Origin: Rhizobium sp. Q54
GTDB lineage: Bacteria > Pseudomonadota > Alphaproteobacteria > Rhizobiales > Xanthobacteraceae
Direction of reading: 5' to 3'
Assembly: GCA_945907045.1 (NCBI GenBank)
Contig: CAMDSH010000004.1
Location: 62,001-126,000, forward strand
DNA: 64,000 nt
Shown here: positions 31,367 to 40,051 of the stretch, piece after piece
How positions within the stretch are numbered: position 1 is the first letter of the stretch
Layout of the letters: each line of letters begins with the position of its first letter
Made by a program: the position numbers and the translations under genes
The notes under the pieces: generated by a model
What the model saw: only the letters and a program-made list of their open reading frames with translations
Told to the model about the DNA's origin: nothing
Database searches by the model: none

Positions 31367-32242
31367 CTAGCGCCCGAGGAGGCCGGCTGGCCTGAACGCC
31401 AGCGTGAGAAGCAGCAGTCCGAACGACACCGCTGGTGCCCAGGACGGGCCGTAGAACGTCGCGGTGATGCTCTCGACGATGCCGAGCAGCATGGCGGCGA
31501 TCACCATTCCGGGCAGGCTCTGCAGCCCGCCGAGCACGCAGATGGCAAAGATGCGGCCGATATATTCGCGGCCGACCGACGGCTCGACCGGCTGGATGAC
31601 GATGAGCAGCGCACCGGCGATCGAGGCGCTGGCGATCGAAATCCCAAAGGCGATGCGCTTGATGCTCACCGGGTTCACGCCCATCAGCTGCAACGCAAGC
31701 TGATCCTGCGACACCGCCATGATCGCGCGGCCGATGAAGGTGCGCGCGAGATAGATCAGCAGCAGCCCCACCATCAGCAGCGCCACGATGCAGGGGATCA
31801 GCATGCGCAGCGGGATGTCGAACGCGTCGAAATGAAGCGTGTGATCGGTGTAGGCGGAATTCACATAGCGGTAGTCCACTCCGAACACCAAAATCAGCAG
31901 CACTTCGGTGATGAACAGCAGCCCGAAGAAAAACGCGAGCCCGCGCAGCGCTTCCTGTCCATGCTTTTCGAACGACTGGTAATAAAGCTCATAAACTGCG
32001 GCGCCGAGCGCGTAGAACGCCGGCAGCACGACGATGCTCGCCACGATCGGATCGATGCCGAAGGTGACGTTCATGATGTAGGCGATGTAGGAGCCGAGGA
32101 TGATGAAGGCCGGGTGCGCGATGTTGACGATGTCGAGAATGCCGAACGAGATCGAAATGCCGACCGTCACGGCGGCATAAAAGCCGCCGAGCAAAATCCC
32201 CGCGATCAATGCGTTGATGAAAAGTTCGGCCGTTATGCCCAT
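31367..32242 (-). CDS. livH: Liv-type ABC transporter permease, LivH-like (system 1)
   Basis: 291 aa; AGILLGGFYAAVTVGISISFGILDIVNIAHPAFIILGSY. Confidence 0.92.
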   Translation of the reverse strand: MGITAELFINALIAGILLGGFYAAVTVGISISFGILDIVNIAHPAFIILGSYIAYIMNVTFGIDPIVASIVVLPAFYALGAAVYELYYQSFEKHGQEALRGLAFFFGLLFITEVLLILVFGVDYRYVNSAYTDHTLHFDAFDIPLRMLIPCIVALLMVGLLLIYLARTFIGRAIMAVSQDQLALQLMGVNPVSIKRIAFGISIASASIAGALLIVIQPVEPSVGREYIGRIFAICVLGGLQSLPGMVIAAMLLGIVESITATFYGPSWAPAVSFGLLLLTLAFRPAGLLGR

Positions 32243-32440
32243 GCTGATCTCAACCGGCGAGGTCGCCGCGCGCGGCGCGCAATATCGGAGCCAATAATGC
32301 CGGCATATCCCTCAAGTTCCCCCAACGCGTTTTTTCGTTCTGGCCCGCCAGGCGAGCCGGCGTTTGTTGAGCGTGAGTGTGCAGGAAGGGCGGCTGCTTG
32401 GCTAGTCCATTGACCGCCGCGCATGCCCGTGGAATCGGCA

Positions 32441-32465
32441 CGGCCGCGAAAAGCTTTCGCGGCCG
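32441..32465. repeat. Perfect stem-loop between cupin gene and livH (system 1)
   Basis: CGGCCGCGAAA-agc-TTTCGCGGCCG, 11-bp stem with 3-nt loop; no T-tract. Confidence 0.75.
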
Positions 32466-32496
32466 CGCCAATCTGGCAGGTGGGCAGCGCGGTAGA

Positions 32497-32946
32497 TCAG
32501 GCGGCAGCGTTCGCGCGCACCCCTTCGGGCAGCGCCATCGGCTTATTGGCGCTCTGCTTGAACTCGACGGTCATGAAGATCATCTCGCGATCGCCGAGAT
32601 TTTCAAGATCGTGCACCTTGAACTGTCCCGCTCCGTAGGTCTCGTGCCGGGTCTCGCCCGGCTGATAGGTGTATTCCACGGTGGTGCCGTCGTGCACGTG
32701 CTGACGGCCGCGGCCGCCATTCACCGAGGTCCAGAAATAATCCAGAACGTGGCGGTGGAACCCGATGCGCTCGCCCGGCGCCAGACGGATCATCCACACG
32801 CGCGTGCGCTCGTTTTCCGAGAGCAGCATCGAACCGACGCAAGGGTTGGGATTCTTCGCCTCACGCTCGAATTCTGCGGCAATGTCGGGCGCCCATTTCG
32901 ACTTGTCGGAACGGACGGCGGCTTTATCCAGCATGGTCATCGCCAT
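32497..32946 (-). CDS. Cupin-domain protein
   Basis: 149 aa; RLAPGERIGFHRHVLDYFWTSVNGGRGRQHVHDGTTVEYTYQPGETRHETYGAGQFKVHDLENLGDREMIFMTVEFK. Confidence 0.85.
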   Translation of the reverse strand: MAMTMLDKAAVRSDKSKWAPDIAAEFEREAKNPNPCVGSMLLSENERTRVWMIRLAPGERIGFHRHVLDYFWTSVNGGRGRQHVHDGTTVEYTYQPGETRHETYGAGQFKVHDLENLGDREMIFMTVEFKQSANKPMALPEGVRANAAA

Positions 32947-33000
32947 GGCATTTCTCCAGCGAATGTTGGCACAGTATAGCGCAAAACGAATTAATGAGAA

Positions 33001-34236
33001 ATGGCGGGAGAAATGGCTTTGCGCAAGGCTTCTTCGCGGCGGGCTCTGGTGATCGGCGGTTCGATGAGCGGCCTGCTGGCGGGATTATTGCTGCGTCGCG
33101 CAGGCTGGGAGGTGGATGTTTTCGAGCGGGTGGAGAGCGAACTGTCGGGCCGCGGGGCCGGCATCGTCGCCCAGCCGGAACTGATCGAAAACCTGCGCGG
33201 ACTTGGGCTGGACGTGAGCGAGCTTGGCGTCGAAGTGACGACGCGGCGGATTTTCGACGGCGAGGGCAAGCAGTCCGGCGAAATCGAATGCCGGCAGACG
33301 CTCACCGCCTGGGAGCGGGTTTACCGCATCCTGCGCGATGCCTTTCCGCCGGAGCGCTATCACCGCGGTAAGGGACTTAAATCGTTTGAGCAGACGGCGG
33401 GCGGTGTCGCCGCGCATTTTTCAAATGGCGAAAAGGTAGAGGGCGATCTGCTGGTCGGCGCAGATGGTTTGCGTTCCACCGTGCGGCAGCAATCTTTGCC
33501 CGATCTCGCGCCGCGCTATGCCGGTTATGTCGCCTGGCGCGCGCTGTTGCGCGAGGACGCGATGTCGCCGGCAACGCACCGCGACTTGTTCGCTTACATG
33601 TCGTTCCGCCTGCCGCCGGGCGAGCAGTTCCTCGGCTATCCGGTTGCGGGACCCGACAACGACCTGCGCCCCGGCCAGCGCCGCTACAATGTGGTGTGGT
33701 ACCGCCCTGTCGAGGAGACCACCGGATTGGTGCGGCTGCTCACCGACGAGAGCGGCGTCACCCACACGATCTCGATTCCGCCGCCGCTGATCCGGCGCGA
33801 GGCGATCGACGCCATGCGCGCCGCCGCCGAGCGGCTGCTGGGACCGCAATTCCGCGAGATCGTGCGGCTGATCGATGAGCCGATCCTGCAGCCGATCTAC
33901 GATCTGGAAACTCCGCGCATGGCATTCGGTCGTGTCGCGATTCTCGGTGACGCCGCGTTCGTCGCACGTCCGCACGTTGCCGCCGGTGTGTCGAAGGCGG
34001 CGGACGATGCCAAGGCGTTGGCGCTTGCCATGCAGGACGGCGACGTGGAATCTGGGCTCAAGCGTTTCGAGGCTGAGCGGCTTCCCGTGGGCCGCCGCAT
34101 CATCGAGCGCGCGCGGCATCTCGGCGCCTACTTACAGGCAACCAAGACGCAAGAAGAGGAAGCGCGCGCCGGACGCCACAGCACCGACGGCGCCGTGATC
34201 GCGGAGACCGCGGTGCTGGATTTCCTCTACGCCTGA
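33001..34236 (+). CDS. FAD-dependent monooxygenase, 2,6-dihydroxypyridine 3-hydroxylase-like (copy 1)
   Basis: 411 aa; VIGGSMSGLLAGLLLRRAGWEVDVFER, RYAGYVAWRALL, GRVAILGDAAFVARPHVAAGVSKAADDAKALA. Confidence 0.9.
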   Translation: MAGEMALRKASSRRALVIGGSMSGLLAGLLLRRAGWEVDVFERVESELSGRGAGIVAQPELIENLRGLGLDVSELGVEVTTRRIFDGEGKQSGEIECRQTLTAWERVYRILRDAFPPERYHRGKGLKSFEQTAGGVAAHFSNGEKVEGDLLVGADGLRSTVRQQSLPDLAPRYAGYVAWRALLREDAMSPATHRDLFAYMSFRLPPGEQFLGYPVAGPDNDLRPGQRRYNVVWYRPVEETTGLVRLLTDESGVTHTISIPPPLIRREAIDAMRAAAERLLGPQFREIVRLIDEPILQPIYDLETPRMAFGRVAILGDAAFVARPHVAAGVSKAADDAKALALAMQDGDVESGLKRFEAERLPVGRRIIERARHLGAYLQATKTQEEEARAGRHSTDGAVIAETAVLDFLYA

Positions 34237-35304
34237 TTATTTCAGCCCGAGCAGCTTCTTCGCATTGCCGCCTGCAATCGCCGCACGCGTGGCGTCGTCG
34301 AAACTTTCCACCGACGCCACATGTCCGACCGGATCATATTCGATCATGTCGAAGGGAAAATCCGTGCCCATCACGATGTGATCGGTGCCGAAGGTCTTTG
34401 CTAGCGTCTCCAGTTGCAACGGCGTGAACACCACTGTGTCGAAATAGACCTTTTTCAGGTAGCTCGTCGGCGGGTTCGGCAGATCGACATGACAATCCGA
34501 GCGTGCGCCCCAGGCATGGTCGATGCGGCCCGAATATGCGCCGAGATAACCGCCGCCGTGCACCGCCAGGATTTTCAAATTCGGGTGCCGCTCCAACACG
34601 CCGTCGAAAATGAGGTTATGCAGCGCCAGCGTGGTTTCGAACGGATTGCCGATGACGTTGTTGAAGTAATGCTTCGACAGCCGCTTGCCCTCGGTAAAGC
34701 CGTTCGGGTGCAGCACGACCAGCGCGCCGAGTTCCTCGGCCTTTTTCCAGAACGGCGCGAAGGCGTCGTCGGAGAGTTCACGCCCCGCGACGTTGGTGAG
34801 AATTTCGACGCCCTTGAAGCCGAGTTTCTTGACGCAGTGTTCAAGCTCCTTGGCGGCCTCGTGTCCGTCCTGCATCGGCACCGTGCCGCAGGGGATCAGG
34901 CGATCCTTGTGACGCACGGTGTATTCGGCGATGCCTTCGTTGACCATGCGCGCGGCCGGCACGGCGATCTCTGCTTTAAGCGTATGGTAGCACTGCGGCG
35001 GCGGCGGCATGACGAACTGCATGTCGACGCCCATGCGGTCCATGTCGGCGAGCCGCTCGTCGTATTCGGTCATGCGCGAGCGGATGTCGCCTTCCTGCTT
35101 TGCGTTGAGTTCCTTGGTGTGCGCCGAGGCAAAATGCGCGAGCGGAATGGTGGAAACATCGAGATGCGGCGCGACGAACTTCGCCGCCGCTGGCACAGCC
35201 GCATGCGCGTGGATGTCGATGGTCGTGCTTTTCGGGCGTAGTTCGCGCCCCGGCTTGCCATGTTTGCGCGCCGCGGTGTTCGCGTATTTGTTCCACACGT
35301 CCAT
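34237..35304 (-). CDS. Amidohydrolase family protein (aminocarboxymuconate-semialdehyde decarboxylase-like)
   Basis: Start MDVWNKYAN; TIDIHAHAAVPAAAKF (HxH), VVLHPNGF, LAVHGGGYLGAYSGRIDHAW, HIVMGTDFPFDMIEYDPVGHVASV. Confidence 0.9.
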   Translation of the reverse strand: MDVWNKYANTAARKHGKPGRELRPKSTTIDIHAHAAVPAAAKFVAPHLDVSTIPLAHFASAHTKELNAKQEGDIRSRMTEYDERLADMDRMGVDMQFVMPPPPQCYHTLKAEIAVPAARMVNEGIAEYTVRHKDRLIPCGTVPMQDGHEAAKELEHCVKKLGFKGVEILTNVAGRELSDDAFAPFWKKAEELGALVVLHPNGFTEGKRLSKHYFNNVIGNPFETTLALHNLIFDGVLERHPNLKILAVHGGGYLGAYSGRIDHAWGARSDCHVDLPNPPTSYLKKVYFDTVVFTPLQLETLAKTFGTDHIVMGTDFPFDMIEYDPVGHVASVESFDDATRAAIAGGNAKKLLGLK

Positions 35305-35320
35305 TTCAGATGTCCTTGCT

Positions 35321-36040
35321 TTAGAAAACGCCGAGATGCTGCGCCAGATCAGTGCTGCCGTCACGCAATTTGGCCGCGCTCTCGGTTACTGCGATGCGTC
35401 CGCTGTTGAGGATGACGATATCGTCGGCAATGTCGAACACCAGTTTCGGGCTCTGTTCCACCAGCACGATGGAAAGCCCGCTCTCTTTCAGCTTGCGGAT
35501 GGTGGCCATCACCTCGGCGACGATTTGCGGCGCCAATCCTTCGGACGGCTCGTCCATCAGCAGCACGCGAGGATTTCCCATCAGTGCGCGGCCGATGGCG
35601 AGCATCTGCTGCTCGCCGCCGGACAGATGCGCGGCCATCTGGTGCTTGCGCTCGGAGAGGCGCGGGAACATCGAAAAAACCGTCTCGGTGGTCCATGGAG
35701 CGTGTTTATTGTCGCGCGGCTTCTGCGCGGCGACGATCAAGTTCTCCCGCACCGTGAGACTTTTGAAGATGCGGCGGCCCTGAGGGACGAGCGCGACGCC
35801 GCGAGCGGAAATCATTTCCGGCGGCAAAGTTGTCACCGGTTCGCCGAAAAGCTCGATGCTGCCGCCGCGTGGCGAGAGCAGGCCGACGCTGACGTTCATG
35901 CAGGTGGATTTGCCGGCGCCGTTGCGCCCTAACAATCCGAGCATGCGCGCTTCGCCAAGTTCGAACGACACCTTTTGCAGGACGTGGCTGTCGCCGTAAT
36001 AGGCATCGACGTTGTGGAGAGTGAGCGCCTTAGTGGCCAA
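35321..36040 (-). CDS. livF: Liv-type ABC transporter ATP-binding protein, LivF-like (system 2)
   Basis: 239 aa; GRNGAGKSTCMNVSVG, SGGEQQMLAIGRALMGNPRVLLMDEPSEGLAP. Confidence 0.93.
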   Translation of the reverse strand: MATKALTLHNVDAYYGDSHVLQKVSFELGEARMLGLLGRNGAGKSTCMNVSVGLLSPRGGSIELFGEPVTTLPPEMISARGVALVPQGRRIFKSLTVRENLIVAAQKPRDNKHAPWTTETVFSMFPRLSERKHQMAAHLSGGEQQMLAIGRALMGNPRVLLMDEPSEGLAPQIVAEVMATIRKLKESGLSIVLVEQSPKLVFDIADDIVILNSGRIAVTESAAKLRDGSTDLAQHLGVF

Positions 36041-36779
36041 GATAGACCTCCCGCGTGCGCGGATCGGCGACGACTTCGCTGCGCGTGCCCTCGACGATCA
36101 CCTCGCCGAAATGCAGCAGCGTGATCCGTTCTGCGAACTCCAGTGCGACATCCATGTTGTGCTCGATCATCACGATGGTCACGTCGCGCGGAATGCCGGC
36201 GATCAATTTTTGCACGTCGCGGCGCTCGTCGATTGAGAGTCCGGCGTAAGGCTCATCGAGCAGCAGCACTTTCGGATTTTGCGCCAGCGCCATCGCGATC
36301 TCGACGCGGCGGCGCTCGCCGTAGGATGTCTGCGACAGCGGACGCTCGGCGATATGGCTCAGGCCGACGCGCGCCAGCGCGGCGCTTGCCGCTTCGACAA
36401 GATGGTGTTCCTGCTCAAGATCGATGAACGGATTCCAGCGCAGCTGCGAGAGCCCGAGCAGCGCAAGCGTGACGTTGCGCATGATGGTGTCTCTGCCGAA
36501 CAACGTGATGATCTGATAGGTGCGCGCCATGCCGAGATGCGGTCGCTTGCGGCTCGCCACTTTGGTGATGTCGTTGCCGAGCAGCGTGACCGAGCCGCTG
36601 TCGGGCGTCAGCTCGCCGGTGATCAGATTGAACAGCGTGGTCTTGCCCGCGCCGTTCGGGCCGATGATCAGCCGCCGCTCGCCCGGTTCGACGGCGAGAT
36701 TGACGTTGGCGGTGACGCGAAGTCCGCCGAACGACTTGCATAAGGCATTGACGCCAAGTGCGGTCTGTTGCGCGCTCAT
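36030..36779 (-). CDS. livG: Liv-type ABC transporter ATP-binding protein, LivG-like (system 2)
   Basis: Start MSAQQTALGVNALCKSFGGLRVTANVNLAV; GPNGAGKTTLFNLITGEL, LGMARTYQIITLF, LLLDEPYAGLSIDE. Confidence 0.92.
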   Translation of the reverse strand: MSAQQTALGVNALCKSFGGLRVTANVNLAVEPGERRLIIGPNGAGKTTLFNLITGELTPDSGSVTLLGNDITKVASRKRPHLGMARTYQIITLFGRDTIMRNVTLALLGLSQLRWNPFIDLEQEHHLVEAASAALARVGLSHIAERPLSQTSYGERRRVEIAMALAQNPKVLLLDEPYAGLSIDERRDVQKLIAGIPRDVTIVMIEHNMDVALEFAERITLLHFGEVIVEGTRSEVVADPRTREVYLGH

Positions 36780-37759
36780 GCGGACGGCTCCGCTGCTTTG
36801 GCCGGACGTCCGCGCATCGCGCGCCAGGCGAGCTTCCACAGCCGCACGGAGCCCGGAACCAGACCTTCGGGCATGAAGGTGATGATGGCGACGAAAATCA
36901 CGCCCAGCACCAGGTTCCAGCGCTCGACATAGGCGCTCACCACGTTCTTCATGATGACGACGATGGCGGCGCCCGCAATGGGGCCGAGCAGCGTCGCGGT
37001 GCCGCCGGATATCACCATCAGCAGCGCCTCGGCGGAAGTCTGCAGCGCGGCGACCTGCGGGCTGATGAACTGGTTGTAGTAGATGAACAACAGGCCGGCG
37101 ACGCCCGTCCAGAATCCCGAAAACAGAAATGCGACCAGCCGGATCAGCCAGACATTGTAGCCGAGCGCGTTCATGCGCCGCGCCTGATCGCGCGTACCGC
37201 GCAATGACGCGCCGAACGGCGAGCGCACGAACAGCGCCATCGTTATCAACGCGACGAGGAACACCAATAGCGTCGCGAAGTAGAAATTATCGGCGCTTGC
37301 AAGGCTGATGCCGAACGGGGCGGGCCGGGTGGTGACGTTCACGCCATTGTCGCCGTTCGTCAGGCTCTGCCAGCGATAGGCGATGCCCCAGACGATCTGC
37401 CCGAGCGCGAGCGTGATCATCAGAAAGCCGATGCCTGTGGAGCGCAGCGCCAGCACGCCGAACACGGCGGAAGCGAGCACCGTGACGGCAATGGCGGTGA
37501 GATCGGCCGCCAGGTGTCCGTGGCCGGCATCCAGCATCAACGCGCCGGCATAGCCCGCCATCGCAAACAGTCCGGCATGGCCGAGCGAGACGAGGCCGCC
37601 GTAGCCGACAAGCACGTTGAGCGCGAGCGCGAACACCGCGAACAGCAGGATCTGGCTGGCGACGTTGATGTAGTAGGGATTGCCGACCCAGAACGGCAGC
37701 GTGATGAGCAAAGCGATGGCGACGCCGGTGGCCCAGCGCGGCGCGTTCATCCAGCTCAT
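36776..37759 (-). CDS. livM: Liv-type ABC transporter permease, LivM-like (system 2)
   Basis: 327 aa; FALALNVLVGYGGLVSLGHAGLFAMAGYAGALML. Confidence 0.92.
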   Translation of the reverse strand: MSWMNAPRWATGVAIALLITLPFWVGNPYYINVASQILLFAVFALALNVLVGYGGLVSLGHAGLFAMAGYAGALMLDAGHGHLAADLTAIAVTVLASAVFGVLALRSTGIGFLMITLALGQIVWGIAYRWQSLTNGDNGVNVTTRPAPFGISLASADNFYFATLLVFLVALITMALFVRSPFGASLRGTRDQARRMNALGYNVWLIRLVAFLFSGFWTGVAGLLFIYYNQFISPQVAALQTSAEALLMVISGGTATLLGPIAGAAIVVIMKNVVSAYVERWNLVLGVIFVAIITFMPEGLVPGSVRLWKLAWRAMRGRPAKAAEPSA

Positions 37760-38622
37760 GTCATCACCCGGCCGAACAGGCCCTGCGGGCGCAGCACGAG
37801 CACAAGCAGCATCGGCAGGAACAAAATGACGTAAGCGAGATCGGGAAACATCGCCTGGCCGAAATTATAGAGAAAGCCGATCAGGAAACTTCCCACCAGC
37901 GCGCCGAGCAAGCTGCCGGTGCCGCCCAGGATCACGACGATCAGCGCGAGCGGCAGCATTTCGGCGTCGAGGCCGGGATAGACCGACAAGTATGGCGCAC
38001 CGATCACGCCGCCGAAGGCCGCGAGCGCCGCGCCGAGCGCGAATACCAGCGTGAACAGTTGCGACACCTTGATGCCGACGACGCGCGCAATCGGCGCGTC
38101 ATCGACGCCGGCGCGGATCATGGCGCCAAGCCGCGTCCAGTCCACCATCAGCCATAATGCGACGGCGATCACCACTGCGACGAGAACGATCACCAGCCGG
38201 AAGTAAGGAAAGTACACGCCCGCCACTTGCAGCACGCCGCGCAGGTGATCCGGCGTCGGCGGTTGCCAGGGATCGCCGGTCCAGATCATCAGGCAGACGT
38301 CGGCGATGATGAAAGAAAGACCAAGCGTGAGCAGAACCTGCGGCAGTTCCTGGCCGTTGAGCCGGCGCAGCAGAAAGCGTTCCACCAATCCGCCGATGAC
38401 CGCCATCGCCAGCGCGCTCACCAGTGCGGCGGCCCAAAAATTCATGCCGATGCGATTGTCGAGCAGCGTGACGCCGAAATAGGCCCCCAGCATGAAGAAG
38501 GAACCATGCATCAAGTTCGGAATCCGCATCAAGCCGAAGATCAGAGAAAAACCGGCGGAGAGCAGGAACAACAGCCCGCCGAGGGCAATGCTGTTCACGG
38601 CCAGGGTAAGCCACAGGGTCAT
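37756..38622 (-). CDS. livH: Liv-type ABC transporter permease, LivH-like (system 2)
   Basis: 288 aa; GLLFLLSAGFSLIFGLMRIPNLMHGSFFMLGAYFGVTLL. Confidence 0.92.
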   Translation of the reverse strand: MTLWLTLAVNSIALGGLLFLLSAGFSLIFGLMRIPNLMHGSFFMLGAYFGVTLLDNRIGMNFWAAALVSALAMAVIGGLVERFLLRRLNGQELPQVLLTLGLSFIIADVCLMIWTGDPWQPPTPDHLRGVLQVAGVYFPYFRLVIVLVAVVIAVALWLMVDWTRLGAMIRAGVDDAPIARVVGIKVSQLFTLVFALGAALAAFGGVIGAPYLSVYPGLDAEMLPLALIVVILGGTGSLLGALVGSFLIGFLYNFGQAMFPDLAYVILFLPMLLVLVLRPQGLFGRVMT

Positions 38623-38650
38623 ACGCGTAATCTCGGGTGCCGAGTCATAA

Positions 38651-38674
38651 CCCTCCCCCGCAAGCGGGGGAGGG
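38651..38674. repeat. Perfect intergenic palindrome between SBP gene and livH (system 2)
   Basis: CCCTCCCCCGC-aa-GCGGGGGAGGG, 11-bp stem, REP-like. Confidence 0.8.
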
Positions 38675-38715
38675 TCAGAAGTGCCGTGCGCCGCTTCGTA
38701 ACGGCGGTGATAGCT

Positions 38716-39975
38716 TTACTGCTCCAGGTTTTTCGCCGGAGGAGCATCGCGGCCATATACCGGCTGCGCCAGGAACGCCGCTTCCTGATAGGTCCAGAAC
38801 TGGCTGACGCTCGGATAGCGCTTGACGATCGTGTTGACGAGCTTGCCGTCCTTCTTCTCGACCTTGCGGATGAAGACGTCGCCGATCACGTTGCCAAGCT
38901 TGTCGAACTTCACCGGCCCGCGTGGCGTGTCGGCGAGCGACACGGCGTGCAGGGCCTCGGCCAAGGCGACGCGGTCGTCGGATTTTCCGCCGAGCTTCTG
39001 GATGGCGGCCTCGACGCACTGGCCCGCGACGTACATGCCGGCGGAGTAGCCGCCGGGCAGCACGTTGAACTCCTTCGCCATCGCGGCGACGAAGCGCTTG
39101 TTGCTGGCGGTGGGGCCGTCAGCCGAATACCAGGCCGCCGACAACACGCCGATGGCTTCATCGCCGACGCTGCGCAGCAGCGCATCGTCCATCGCGGTCC
39201 AGCCCGAGAGCAGCGGAATTTTGGCCTTCAGGCCGAGATCCGCGTAGGCGCGCATGAATTTCACCGGGTTCGATCCGGCAAAACCGTTGAACACGCAATC
39301 GACGTCCTTAATCTGCGCGATGTAGGGCGTGTAGTCGGGCGTGACCAGCGGCGGCCACAGCTTCTTCACCACCTTGCCGCCGTTGTCCTCGAACACGCGC
39401 TGGAAGCCGGACATCTGCTCGTAGCCGAAGGCGAAGTCCTCGGAGATCGTCGCGGCGCGCTTGTACTTGAGATCCTTCGAGGCGTAGTCGCCCATGACGT
39501 GGCAGCATTGCGCCGAAGTCGCGGAGGGGCGGATCACGAACGGATTGGCCTTGCGCTGCGTCACGTCTTCCGCCGCCGCGATGCTGAGCAGCGGCGTCTT
39601 GTTATCACGTACGTAATCGGTGATCGCCAGCAGTTCGAACGCGGCGAGCGGCCCGAGAATGACGTTGACCTTGTCGCGCTCGATCACTTCCTGCGCCTTG
39701 GTCTTGGCGCCGGCCGGATTGCCGCCGGTGTCGGCGACGATCAGTTCGATCTTGCGCCCGCCGAGCGTGTTGTTCTTTTCCTTCAGGAAGACGGAGAGGC
39801 CCTGCTCCATCTGGATGCCGCCCTGAGCGAGCGGGCCGGTCTTCACGGTGAGCAGGCCGATCTTGAACGGCGCACCCTGCGCGATGGCGGGGGCCGGGAA
39901 ATTGAACGTGGTCGCGGCAGCGCCGGCGGCAGCGGTGCCGGCCATGAATGTGCGACGGCTTAGCTTGCGAGACAT
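38716..39975 (-). CDS. Liv-type ABC transporter substrate-binding protein (system 2, Tat-like signal)
   Basis: Start MSRKLSRRTFMAGTAAAGAAATTFNFPAPAIAQ at 39975; FKIGLLTVKTGPLAQGGIQMEQGLSVFLKEKNNTLGGRKIELIVADTGGNPAGAKTKAQEVIERDKVNVILGP. Confidence 0.93.
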   Translation of the reverse strand: MSRKLSRRTFMAGTAAAGAAATTFNFPAPAIAQGAPFKIGLLTVKTGPLAQGGIQMEQGLSVFLKEKNNTLGGRKIELIVADTGGNPAGAKTKAQEVIERDKVNVILGPLAAFELLAITDYVRDNKTPLLSIAAAEDVTQRKANPFVIRPSATSAQCCHVMGDYASKDLKYKRAATISEDFAFGYEQMSGFQRVFEDNGGKVVKKLWPPLVTPDYTPYIAQIKDVDCVFNGFAGSNPVKFMRAYADLGLKAKIPLLSGWTAMDDALLRSVGDEAIGVLSAAWYSADGPTASNKRFVAAMAKEFNVLPGGYSAGMYVAGQCVEAAIQKLGGKSDDRVALAEALHAVSLADTPRGPVKFDKLGNVIGDVFIRKVEKKDGKLVNTIVKRYPSVSQFWTYQEAAFLAQPVYGRDAPPAKNLEQ

Positions 39976-40051
39976 TGCAGTCCTCCCATTGTCGCCCTTT
40001 TTCAGGGCCGTTCTGGCTAAAAATACCATCCCGTGAGGGCGGTTGCGTCCA

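Noticed and set aside
31280-32413. 377-aa plus-strand ORF
   Set aside because: Antisense to livH; composition typical of a shadow frame.
38227-39963. 578-aa plus-strand ORF
   Set aside because: Antisense to livH and the Liv SBP gene and crosses the intergenic palindrome; no recognisable domain.
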